Shown one piece after another: positions 6,916-14,380 of a stretch of 35,813 bases of DNA (position 1 is the stretch's first letter; the number at the start of each line of letters is the position of its first letter). A model generated the notes under the pieces. The model ran no database searches and was not told the DNA's origin. It worked only from the letters and a program-made list of their open reading frames with translations. This DNA is from Eubacteriales bacterium (lineage in GTDB: Bacteria; Bacillota; Clostridia; Lachnospirales; Lachnospiraceae): NCBI GenBank assembly GCA_030524545.1, contig JAUNGM010000026.1:14232-50044 (forward strand). Direction: 5' to 3'. Both the position numbers and the translations under genes were made by a program.

Positions 6916-8874
6916 TTAGCAGATTTCCGCTCCTGCCGGCATATCCTTCTCCGGTGTTACCAACGCAAGATTGCCGTCTGCATCCTCCGCACAGAGAATC
7001 ATTCCCTCACTCATGATTCCGGCAAGTTTGGCAGGTTTCAGATTCGTAAGAACCATAACTTTTTTGCCGACCATTTCTTCAGGTGTATAGTGGGCTTTAA
7101 TTCCGGATACGATCTGACGTACCTGGCTGCCGATTTTTACCTGGGAACAAAGAAGTTTGCGGGATTTCTTCACAGCTTCACAGGCAATGATCTCACCTAC
7201 CTGGAACTGCATTTTTTCGAAATCATCGAAAGTAATCTCCGGCTTTGCTTCAATGTCAATAACATTTTCTTCTTCAGGCTGTTCTTCCTTATCCTCTACA
7301 GGCGGGTGCAGCTCTGCTACTTTTGCCATTACCTCATCCAGCTTCAGACGGGCAAAAAGAATCTCCGGTGTCTCTGTAACTTTGGTTTCTGAAGGATACA
7401 GGCCGAAGGATGCCAGGTCTTCCAGAGTTCTTTTCTGTGCATTTAACTGTACAAGGATTTTTTCGGTAGTTTCCGGCATAAAGGATTCCAGAAGGGTTGC
7501 TCCAATGCAGATGCTTTCTACAAGGTTGTAAAGAACCGTTGCAAGGCGGTCCTGCTTTGTTTCATCTTTAGCCAGTGCCCACGGCATAGTCTCATCAATA
7601 TATTTGTTGCAGCGCTTGAACAGGGAGAAGACCTCTGTCATGGCATCTGCCACACGGAGTTTTTCCATCTTGGCAGCTACCTTGCCCGGTACTTCCAGAA
7701 CAAAAGCTTTCAGATCATCGTCTACAGGCTCTGCTGCGCCTTTGTTCTCCACAACGCCTCCGAAATATTTGTTGGACATGGAGATGGTACGGTTCACCAG
7801 GTTTCCAAGTGTGTTTGCAAGCTCGGAATTGAGACGTTCTACCATCAGTTCCCAGGTGATCACACCATCGTTCTCAAACGGCATTTCGTGAAGTACAAAA
7901 TAACGGACAGCATCTACTCCAAAGAAGTCAACCAGTTCATCTGCATAGAGTACGTTTCCTTTGGATTTGCTCATCTTTCCATCTCCCTGAAGGAGCCACG
8001 GATGTCCGAATACCTGTTTCGGAAGAGGAAGGTCTAAAGACATCAGGAAGATCGGCCAGTAAATCGTATGGAAACGGATGATATCTTTACCAATCAGATG
8101 CAGGTCTGCAGGCCAGTTCTTCGCAAACTGCTCCGTACTTTCACCATCGCAGTCGTAACCGATTCCGGTGATATAGTTGGTCAGAGCATCCAGCCATACA
8201 TAGACTACATGGTTCGGATCAAAGTCTACCGGAATCCCCCATTTGAAGGAGGTTCTGGATACACACAGATCCTGAAGGCCCGGAAGAAGGAAGTTATTCA
8301 TCATCTCGTTCTTGCGGGACTCCGGCTGGATAAATTCCGGATGGGTGTTGATATGCTCAATCAGGCGGTCTGCATATTTGCTCATTTTGAAGAAATATGC
8401 CTCTTCCTTTGCCGGAACACAGGGACGTCCGCAGTCCGGGCACTTGCCGTCTACAAGCTGGGATTCCGTAAAAAAGGATTCACACGGAGTACAATACATT
8501 CCCTCGTAGTGTCCTTTGTAAATATCCCCTTTTGCATACATTTTTTTGAAGATCTTCTGTACCTGTTTCTCATGGGCTTCATCTGTAGTACGAATGAATT
8601 TGTCATAGGATGTGTTCATCAGATCCCAGATTTCTTTGATTTTTCCAGCCACATTGTCTACAAATTCTTTTGGGGTGATGCCCTGTTCAGCGGCTTTTAA
8701 TTCAATTTTCTGTCCGTGCTCATCGGTTCCGGTCTGGAAAAATACATCATAGCCCTGCTGTCTCTTATAACGGGCAATCGCATCTGCCAGCACGATCTCG
8801 TAGGTATTCCCAATATGGGGTTTGCCGGATGTGTAGGCGATGGCAGTGGTAATATAATACTTCTGCTTTTCCAT
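6916..8874 (-). CDS. metG: Methionyl-tRNA synthetase
   Basis: The 652-residue cytoplasmic enzyme charges tRNA-Met. It shows the class I signature HIGN near residue 20, a zinc knuckle (CTPCESFF and CPDCGRP), the KMSKSKGN loop of the catalytic core, an anticodon-binding helical domain, and a C-terminal EMAP/Trbp111-type tRNA-binding domain after an acidic linker (FEKMQFQVGEI to the end). The start has a perfect AAAGGAGG 10 nt upstream. The gene is preceded by a long T-box leader and its own promoter. It is followed after a gap by the ATPase promoter on the same strand, so it seems to be transcribed alone. Confidence 0.97.
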   Translation of the reverse strand: MEKQKYYITTAIAYTSGKPHIGNTYEIVLADAIARYKRQQGYDVFFQTGTDEHGQKIELKAAEQGITPKEFVDNVAGKIKEIWDLMNTSYDKFIRTTDEAHEKQVQKIFKKMYAKGDIYKGHYEGMYCTPCESFFTESQLVDGKCPDCGRPCVPAKEEAYFFKMSKYADRLIEHINTHPEFIQPESRKNEMMNNFLLPGLQDLCVSRTSFKWGIPVDFDPNHVVYVWLDALTNYITGIGYDCDGESTEQFAKNWPADLHLIGKDIIRFHTIYWPIFLMSLDLPLPKQVFGHPWLLQGDGKMSKSKGNVLYADELVDFFGVDAVRYFVLHEMPFENDGVITWELMVERLNSELANTLGNLVNRTISMSNKYFGGVVENKGAAEPVDDDLKAFVLEVPGKVAAKMEKLRVADAMTEVFSLFKRCNKYIDETMPWALAKDETKQDRLATVLYNLVESICIGATLLESFMPETTEKILVQLNAQKRTLEDLASFGLYPSETKVTETPEILFARLKLDEVMAKVAELHPPVEDKEEQPEEENVIDIEAKPEITFDDFEKMQFQVGEIIACEAVKKSRKLLCSQVKIGSQVRQIVSGIKAHYTPEEMVGKKVMVLTNLKPAKLAGIMSEGMILCAEDADGNLALVTPEKDMPAGAEIC

Positions 8875-8900
8875 TTTTTCAGTTCCTCCTTTAAATTAGA

Positions 8901-8929
8901 TCAGAAAAACCCGGGATATCCTGGTTTTT
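8901..8929 (-). terminator. Second hairpin between the T-box terminator and metG
   Basis: GAAAAACC at one side pairs with GGTTTTTC at the other, closing around the palindromic GGATATCC with a one-base bulge. On the minus strand the 3' arm ends GGGTTTTTCTG, so it resembles an intrinsic terminator placed after the T-box terminator and just before the ribosome binding site. It may be an additional attenuator or an mRNA-stabilising stem. Confidence 0.4.
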
Positions 8930-8933
8930 CAGA

Positions 8934-9310
8934 TAAAAAAACGCCCTCTCTGGATTTAATCAGAGAAGACGAGCAAAACCCGTGTTACCACTTCTGTTCA
9001 TTCCTGCCTCACGGTCAGGAACCTCATCAGGTACGAATCACCCGGCATTCTCTGTTCCGCCAGTACGGGAACATATTCAAATACACTCAGGTTCTTGATA
9101 CCCTTCCGCTGTAACAGGCGGTCCTGTCGCGGCCTACTCCTTCTTTCAGCAGCGCCTCTCCGAAGCCATCTTCCATCTGCTCCATACATATCCCTCTCAG
9201 CCTGGGAATCCAGCAGGATTCCGCCGGGGATTTCTCTGTAATGCGGTACGCATATGTACTCTCTTCTTCCACGAGTTTTTCCTTTTTCTGACAGGTTATA
9301 CCTGTCACAT
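8934..9310 (-). promoter_or_regulatory. T-box leader of metG with intrinsic terminator
   Basis: The leader carries the T-box core AAGTGGTAACACGGG (about 8978-8993 on the minus strand), whose UGGU bulge can pair with the ACCA end of uncharged tRNA. It is followed by the competing terminator, CGTCTTCTCTG paired with CAGAGAGGGCG plus seven T (8934-8971). Upstream, an AGAGAG motif, a GAATCC/GGATTC hairpin and a GGAGTAGG segment fit Stem I and following stems. Several ATG triplets lie where the Met specifier should be (for instance GGATATGTATGG near 9190), but I could not fix which one is used. Uncharged tRNA-Met should favour read-through into metG. Confidence 0.9.
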
Positions 9311-9316
9311 GATGAA

Positions 9317-9345
9317 ATAGTAGCATATTTTTCCGGTTTTGTAAA
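9317..9345 (-). promoter_or_regulatory. metG promoter
   Basis: TTTACA (9340-9345) and TACTAT (9317-9322) are 17 bp apart on the minus strand. The first transcribed bases would include a perfect hairpin, GACAGG/CCTGTC around TATAA (9290-9306), ahead of the T-box. Confidence 0.7.
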
Positions 9346-9409
9346 CCCGCAGTTTTTGTTTGTGCTTTTTGTTTGTTGTATCTGTTTGTATGGTGTAAAC
9401 CGGATATTT

Positions 9410-9449
9410 TTAAGCCTGCCCGTACCGCATCAGTACAGGGCAGGCTTAA
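9410..9449. terminator. Strong hairpin at the end of the surface operon
   Basis: TTAAGCCTGCCC (9410-9421) and GGGCAGGCTTAA (9438-9449) form a perfect 12-bp stem, with an inner GTAC/GTAC pair. It sits 46 bp past the last operon gene. Neither side has a clean T tract, so it could be a stabilising 3' end rather than a classical terminator. Nothing else is recognisable in 9346-9495. Confidence 0.45.
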
Positions 9450-9495
9450 GCTTTATATCTCTATTTACCGCTATCTGCCACACACCAGCATGGTT

Positions 9496-10410
9496 TTATC
9501 TGCTCATTACCCCAAGCACAATTTCTTTGCCATTTTTATCTTTAAACAGGCTGACAATAAAACGAGAATAATACAGAAGAAGGTCTTTTCCATCTCCATA
9601 GCAGCTGTCGGACGTGATGGTCTTTTGAGGCTTACCAAGCAGCTTTCGAAGGGTCGATGCATTTGCTTTTTCCTTGGCTGCGGCACGCAGTTTATTGGTC
9701 GTTGTCATGTTCAGTCTCCCGTTGGAAGCAAATGCATAAAATTTATCATTGATGACATAGATACCGTTAATCATTCTCGCAGATGCATTAAACCCATAGT
9801 AATAAGAACCAATTTTTTTCACAGTCGGAACGTTGGTTCCGAACATATCGTACTTACCCTGATAAGCTGCACCGCTCTTTCCAAAATAGTATTTAATGCT
9901 GTACACTTTTTTTCCGGAACCTTGTATTTTTACGGTTTTAAACGTATTTACCGCCTTTTTGGCGCCTACATAATAATAATATTTCCCGTTTTCTTTTACA
10001 AGCCCGGTCATCTTACCTGTAGAAGAAGAAAATGTACGATAAACGCCATTGACCACATACGTCCCTTTCATCATCCTTCCAAGAGAATCGAATGCGTAAT
10101 AGGAACCGGAAATTTTCTTTAAAGCCGGTTTTGTAACGCCATTTACCTTTTTGCCTGCATAAGCTGCCCCATCTTTTCCAAAGTAATATCTGTATGTAAT
10201 TTTCTTTCCATTACTGGTCTTATTTACAGATTTCCATACATTTTTTACTTTTTTCCCTTTTACGTAATAGTAATATTTTCCGTTCTCTTTCTTTAGCCCG
10301 GTTTTCACAGCCGCAGCCTGTACCTGCACGGTACCGGTTTCCGAAATCACAGGTACCTGCACACACAGGAGGCACAAAATGACTGCCAGGATCCTTTTCC
10401 ACTTTTTCAT
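9496..10410 (-). CDS. Secreted protein with two binding-repeat units
   Basis: This 304-residue protein starts at the ATG 10408-10410 (MKKWKRILAV), which has GAGAGG 6 nt upstream; the frame opens 13 codons earlier without a good site. It has a signal peptide to about residue 33. Two long repeats follow (about 36-134 and 135-233), each beginning GL(K/V)KENGKYYYYV and containing YYFGK.GAAY, a choline/glucan-binding-like aromatic pattern. A conserved C-terminal block (234-304) contains LRKLLGKP and SCYGDGKD. No catalytic domain is visible. It is the last gene of the surface operon, 28 bp after a transglutaminase-like gene with the same repeat type. A cell-wall or polymer-binding role is inferred. 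Confidence 0.8.
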   Translation of the reverse strand: MKKWKRILAVILCLLCVQVPVISETGTVQVQAAAVKTGLKKENGKYYYYVKGKKVKNVWKSVNKTSNGKKITYRYYFGKDGAAYAGKKVNGVTKPALKKISGSYYAFDSLGRMMKGTYVVNGVYRTFSSSTGKMTGLVKENGKYYYYVGAKKAVNTFKTVKIQGSGKKVYSIKYYFGKSGAAYQGKYDMFGTNVPTVKKIGSYYYGFNASARMINGIYVINDKFYAFASNGRLNMTTTNKLRAAAKEKANASTLRKLLGKPQKTITSDSCYGDGKDLLLYYSRFIVSLFKDKNGKEIVLGVMSR

Positions 10411-10438
10411 ACTTACCTCTCTGATATGATCATCGTAT

Positions 10439-11233
10439 TTATAATTCAATATTTACAATTTTCTGAGTCTTGTAAATTTTTCCTTCCATTGCAGACCGTT
10501 TCTGCATATACCATTTCCCTTTGCGTAAAGTAGAAAATCTGGCTGCATTCGCATCAAAAGTATACCAGGTGCCGTTAATTTTGATTTCTACCCATCCGTG
10601 TGGCTGCCACTTCCTGGTATTAAAAGCATTGCTCGTTCCCCAGCAGATTCGTACCGGATAGCCGGTAACACGTTTTGCAAGAACGGCAAATGCTGCTGCA
10701 TAATGGTAGCAACTTCCCTTTTTCTTTACCAGCATCTGCTTGGCATAAGTATATTCCCAGCCCTTCTGGCCTTTAAATCCGATTACCCTGGCATAATTGC
10801 ATTTTTTCTGTACATAAGTAAACAGTTTTTTCAATGCTGCAGACTTACCGTCTTTTGCACTGACATTATTCTTGATGATTGCATCCATTTTATTCAGAAG
10901 GGTTTTGTCCATGGTTTTGGACTTTTTGTATACACCCTTAGAATCAAAATAGTAGGATTTACTTCCAATAGAATACCAGCCGGTCTTTGCTGCTCCGTCT
11001 GATCCAAAATAATATTTCTTTTTGCTGATTGTTTTCCAGCAATTTATCTGTTTCTTGCCTTTTACATAGTAGTATCTTTTTCCGTTCTTGGTTACCCATC
11101 CGGTTTTCTTTGCCGCTGCTGTTTTTGTTTCTGCAGTTATTTTCTTCCCTGCTGCCTGAACATTCTGTCCCCCGATACAGAAACAGAAAAGTAAAAGCAG
11201 CATCCCAAACAAAAACCCTTTTCTCTTTTTCAT
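10439..11233 (-). CDS. Secreted transglutaminase-like protein with binding repeats
   Basis: The 264-residue product has a signal peptide (to about 27). Short aromatic repeats follow at about 44-100 (GWVTKNGKRYYYVKGKK, YYFGSDGAAKTGW, YYFDSKG) resembling choline- or glucan-binding repeats. The C-terminal half is a transglutaminase-core domain with a complete triad: Cys175 in KGSCYHYAAAFAVLAKR, His212 in HGWVEI, and Asp227 in TFDANA. Such domains in bacteria act as crosslinking enzymes or as cysteine peptidases; substrate unknown. It sits 30 bp after a larger FN3/transglutaminase gene and 28 bp before the repeat protein, so it is probably cotranscribed. Confidence 0.85.
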   Translation of the reverse strand: MKKRKGFLFGMLLLLFCFCIGGQNVQAAGKKITAETKTAAAKKTGWVTKNGKRYYYVKGKKQINCWKTISKKKYYFGSDGAAKTGWYSIGSKSYYFDSKGVYKKSKTMDKTLLNKMDAIIKNNVSAKDGKSAALKKLFTYVQKKCNYARVIGFKGQKGWEYTYAKQMLVKKKGSCYHYAAAFAVLAKRVTGYPVRICWGTSNAFNTRKWQPHGWVEIKINGTWYTFDANAARFSTLRKGKWYMQKRSAMEGKIYKTQKIVNIEL

Positions 11234-11263
11234 ATAACGCTTTCCCCTTTCTTTAGTTTTGGC

Positions 11264-13273
11264 CTACTTAAACGGAACCGTTTTCTGTATCGTATGTTCA
11301 ATATCGTAACTTCCGTTTCCGTAAACTCCGCTGTACCAGCCTGCATATTGTGCTTCCGGATCATAATAGCCTCCGCCGATTCTTACCCAGCAATGGCGCG
11401 TCAGCCCGTCACTTGCACCGTCTCTGCTGCCGCTGACTCTTCCGCAGACAACCGATGGGGTGTATCCCACCTCGCTTGCCAGAGCTGCAAATGCACAGGC
11501 AAAACTATAGCAGTTCCCCCTTCCGGTAGCCAGCATATCCAACGCACATTCTTTCTGCCAGCCTGTTTTATCCAGATCCGGATACTTCGGCCAGTATTTG
11601 AAATTACTTTTTGATGTGACATATCTCCAGCATGCATAAAGCTTCTGAGAATTTGTCATGTTCTTGGTTGTAATACCCGCAAGAATACTCCTGGTCTTTT
11701 CTCTCAGTTTTGCATCCAGTACATCTGCTTCTGAAGGCCCCTGGATGTTCTTTCCTTTGGTATCATATAGACCTTTCGTCTTTCCAACAGTGGTGTAGGA
11801 GCGTACTGTATAGGTGTAAATCTTACCTGTAACAATGGGATAGCTCTTGGAAGATACATGGGTATAGCTCAGTGTATTCGCCCCTTTTACATTTGCAATC
11901 TGCTTCCAGTTTCCTTTTGCATCTTTTCTGTAAATAAGGTAGTTCGTTGCACCTGCTGCCTTCTTCCAGTTGATTTTAATCTTCCCAACAGTATCACCGC
12001 ATTCCACACTTACCAGTACAGGTTTGTTGGGAACTGCCTTCCCTTTGATTCCTGTATTGTTATAAGTGCCCTGTACCACACCGTTTCCGCTTTTCCGGTA
12101 TGCTTTGACCGTATATGTATAGGTAGTTCCTGTTTTTACCGGATACTTGGATGAGCCAGTATGAGTGAAAGAAGTTCCCGCAGCAGAACCAACCTTCTGC
12201 CACGACGATCCTGATTTCCTGTAAATATAATATCCGCTGGCTCCGGCCACCTTACTCCAGGTAATCTTCAGCTTATTATAAGCTACGGATGATACCTTCC
12301 CAAGTTTTGGAGCCGAGGGAACCGGGGCTGCAATTTTCCCTGTTTTATCACATCCGCTGACATAGCTTCCTTTGACTGCTTTTACAGTATAGGAATATTT
12401 TTTCCCGGTTACCAACGGGAATGTTTTCGAGGAGGTGTGTACTAAGCTGGTTCCCTTAATGCCGGATTTCAGCCTTTTCCATGATTTAATCGTATTCTCT
12501 TTATAATAGACAATATAAGACGTTGCACCCGGCACTGCCGTCCAGGTCACCTTAACGGAATTATAACCTGTGGAAGCTGCAGATTTCAGCTTCGGAGCAG
12601 CCGGAAGAATCTTATATTTCTTTTTAACCGTCCCCTCATACTCTCCGATACCTGTAATCTTTGCAGTTGCCATACCGATGCCGGAATTATTCAAATACTT
12701 CAGCGTATAATCCCGGTTCTCTACCAATGCCTGTGTACCGTTCTTTACTGCAACATTGGGCTTAACAGCCTTTCCTGCATAGGTTACGGAAGTTTTCATT
12801 GTAACCGTGCATTTCGATATATCCGTCTTCTCCTGCTGGTTTTCCTGATTATCATCCGGGTTTCCCTCATCCGTATCTTCCATGTCCGTCTCTTCTCCGC
12901 CGGCCTGGAATACTTCCATTTCCTCCGCATCAATCGGTCCTGCTGAATCATCCTCTATCTTCCCATGATCTTCTGTCTCTTCCTCAAGAATATCCATCTC
13001 TGGTTCATCCGGTAAAAATACTTCCGAATACGGCATTTCAGACATTTCCATCTCTGGTATTACCGTCTCAGTTTTCTCCGTATCCTGTACTGCAAAAACA
13101 GGTTCCTCAGCTTCCGGTTCTTCACATGCATCATCACTGCTGAAAAGAGCATCCTCTGGCATTACACTGACACCGAAGTCAGTTTCACCGCTGGAAAATT
13201 CTGCTCCGTAAGTTGTATTAACAGGTGTCAAGGCCATCAATGCACATAGTAATATTGCAATTCTTCTTTTCAT
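11264..13273 (-). CDS. Secreted FN3-transglutaminase-like protein
   Basis: I start this 669-residue protein at the ATG 13271-13273 (MKRRIAILLC), with AGGGAG 8 nt upstream. Order of parts: signal peptide (to about 23), acidic Glu/Asp-rich region (40-150), an Ig-like unit of the NRDYTLKY...GTVKKKYKI type (152-222), three fibronectin type III domains (225-316, 321-412, 416-509), and a C-terminal transglutaminase-like domain with Cys588 (GRGNCYSFACAF), His627 (RHCWVRI) and Asp638 (YYDPEA). It is a paralogue of the two upstream genes at 17219 and 19627 but lacks their leucine-rich region and is clearly diverged. A surface or extracellular crosslinking/peptidase role is inferred. Confidence 0.87.
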   Translation of the reverse strand: MKRRIAILLCALMALTPVNTTYGAEFSSGETDFGVSVMPEDALFSSDDACEEPEAEEPVFAVQDTEKTETVIPEMEMSEMPYSEVFLPDEPEMDILEEETEDHGKIEDDSAGPIDAEEMEVFQAGGEETDMEDTDEGNPDDNQENQQEKTDISKCTVTMKTSVTYAGKAVKPNVAVKNGTQALVENRDYTLKYLNNSGIGMATAKITGIGEYEGTVKKKYKILPAAPKLKSAASTGYNSVKVTWTAVPGATSYIVYYKENTIKSWKRLKSGIKGTSLVHTSSKTFPLVTGKKYSYTVKAVKGSYVSGCDKTGKIAAPVPSAPKLGKVSSVAYNKLKITWSKVAGASGYYIYRKSGSSWQKVGSAAGTSFTHTGSSKYPVKTGTTYTYTVKAYRKSGNGVVQGTYNNTGIKGKAVPNKPVLVSVECGDTVGKIKINWKKAAGATNYLIYRKDAKGNWKQIANVKGANTLSYTHVSSKSYPIVTGKIYTYTVRSYTTVGKTKGLYDTKGKNIQGPSEADVLDAKLREKTRSILAGITTKNMTNSQKLYACWRYVTSKSNFKYWPKYPDLDKTGWQKECALDMLATGRGNCYSFACAFAALASEVGYTPSVVCGRVSGSRDGASDGLTRHCWVRIGGGYYDPEAQYAGWYSGVYGNGSYDIEHTIQKTVPFK

Positions 13274-13294
13274 AAGCTTTCTCCCTATCTGCCG

Positions 13295-13328
13295 CAAAAG
13301 CCCGTCTCAACGCCGCCGCATAAGGGCT
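13295..13328 (-). terminator. Possible intra-operon hairpin/attenuator
   Basis: In the 102-bp gap between the SH3 gene and the FN3-transglutaminase gene, AGCCC pairs with GGGCT around a GC-rich 20-nt loop and is followed by TTTT on the minus strand. A second small hairpin, GGCTT/AAGCC, lies just upstream at 13341-13354. The stem is only five base pairs, so this is tentative; it may reduce transcription of the downstream genes. Confidence 0.3.
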
Positions 13329-13375
13329 GAAGTATCCATTGGCTTTTACAAGCCGTAATTGATTCGTATCTGATA

Positions 13376-14380
13376 TTAATATTCCTCGTATGCGACGCTT
13401 CCGTCAGAATATGTAATTTCATAATAACCGTGGCCGGAACCATCACAGTCATCATATGCCTGCCGGCTTACTTCTACCGGTTCGGTTGACTCCACCGGCT
13501 GCTCTGCCGGCTGCTCGGCCGGTTGTTCCGCCGGCTCCTCCTCTGGCTGTTCCGCTCGCAGCTCTGATGGCTCCTCTGTCTGTCCAGCCGGCTGTACCGG
13601 CTCCTGATATACAGGCTCTTCATAATAGGTCTGTGCCTGCGCTGCCTGTGCTGCTGCCTGAGCCGCTGCCGCTTCTGCAGCCGCTTTCTTTTCCTGTACA
13701 AGAGCATCCACTTTTGCTTTATCTTCTGTGATGTAGCTGTGGAATACATATCCGCTGATTCCGTCAGCTTCTACTTTAATCCATCCAGGAATGCTTGCAA
13801 CAGCTTTCCATTCTGCGCCAAGAGAAGTCACCTTCAAAGACTGGGATTCTTTGGAAGCTTCTTTTCTGACATTTACATCCGTTGTCACATACATGGTAAT
13901 TTCCTGTTCAAATGCTTTCTCTTCTGCTTTTTCAAGAGCTTCCTGCTCTTTGCCGTCAGCATCTTTGTATTTCACATAGAGGAAACCATATTCCTCTGCA
14001 ACAGATGGCTCTGTCCATTTATCCGGTGAGACATTTTCAAAGGTATGAACATTTCCCTCTTCATCTGTCAGCGCCAGATTCCAGATTTCCTCTGCTGCAT
14101 CGCCTTCCTGCTTTTCTGCTGCTTCCTGTTTTTTATACTCTGCGGAGAAATTTTTCTCTGTTTCATTTTTAATCGTGACTTCTCCTGATTCCAGGGTAAT
14201 CTTCACATCTTCGATTACTTTTTCTTCCTGTTCCGTACCTTCTGCAGTCTGCTCTGCCGGTACCTCTGTCACTGTTGCTTCTGCAGCAGACGCATCTGCT
14301 GCCCAAACTGCTGATGTGCTCATTCCTGCCGCAGACATTACGGTCATTGCCAATAAAATACTTACCATTTTTTTCTTCAT
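13376..14380 (-). CDS. Secreted SH3-domain protein with Pro/Glu/Gln tail
   Basis: The 334-residue product has a signal peptide cut near AVWA-AD (about 28) and a Glu/Lys-rich N-terminal domain of unknown type (50-155). A bacterial SH3 domain follows (about 160-217, with VTTDVNVRKEAS and GWIKVEADGISGYVF), a fold that usually binds peptidoglycan. After an Ala-rich helix (230-250) comes a tail with repeated EQPAEQPAEQP units and a C-terminal block DCDGSGHGYYEITYSDGS. Its start overlaps the stop of the AlgX-like gene by four bases, so it is translated with the acetylation genes. No enzyme motif is seen; a wall-anchoring or accessory role is inferred. Confidence 0.82.
   Translation of the reverse strand: MKKKMVSILLAMTVMSAAGMSTSAVWAADASAAEATVTEVPAEQTAEGTEQEEKVIEDVKITLESGEVTIKNETEKNFSAEYKKQEAAEKQEGDAAEEIWNLALTDEEGNVHTFENVSPDKWTEPSVAEEYGFLYVKYKDADGKEQEALEKAEEKAFEQEITMYVTTDVNVRKEASKESQSLKVTSLGAEWKAVASIPGWIKVEADGISGYVFHSYITEDKAKVDALVQEKKAAAEAAAAQAAAQAAQAQTYYEEPVYQEPVQPAGQTEEPSELRAEQPEEEPAEQPAEQPAEQPVESTEPVEVSRQAYDDCDGSGHGYYEITYSDGSVAYEEY

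Noticed and set aside
9087-9326. Small minus-strand open frames within 8998-9326
   Set aside because: They fall inside the metG T-box leader, where the RNA structure explains the conservation.
13274-13375. Cyclic-di-GMP riboswitch in the gap before the FN3-transglutaminase gene
   Set aside because: Hairpins are present, but the conserved GEMM core elements are not visible.
13456-13731. Plus-strand Pro/Ala-rich frame opposite the SH3 gene
   Set aside because: It is the antisense of the EQPA repeat tail and has no start context.
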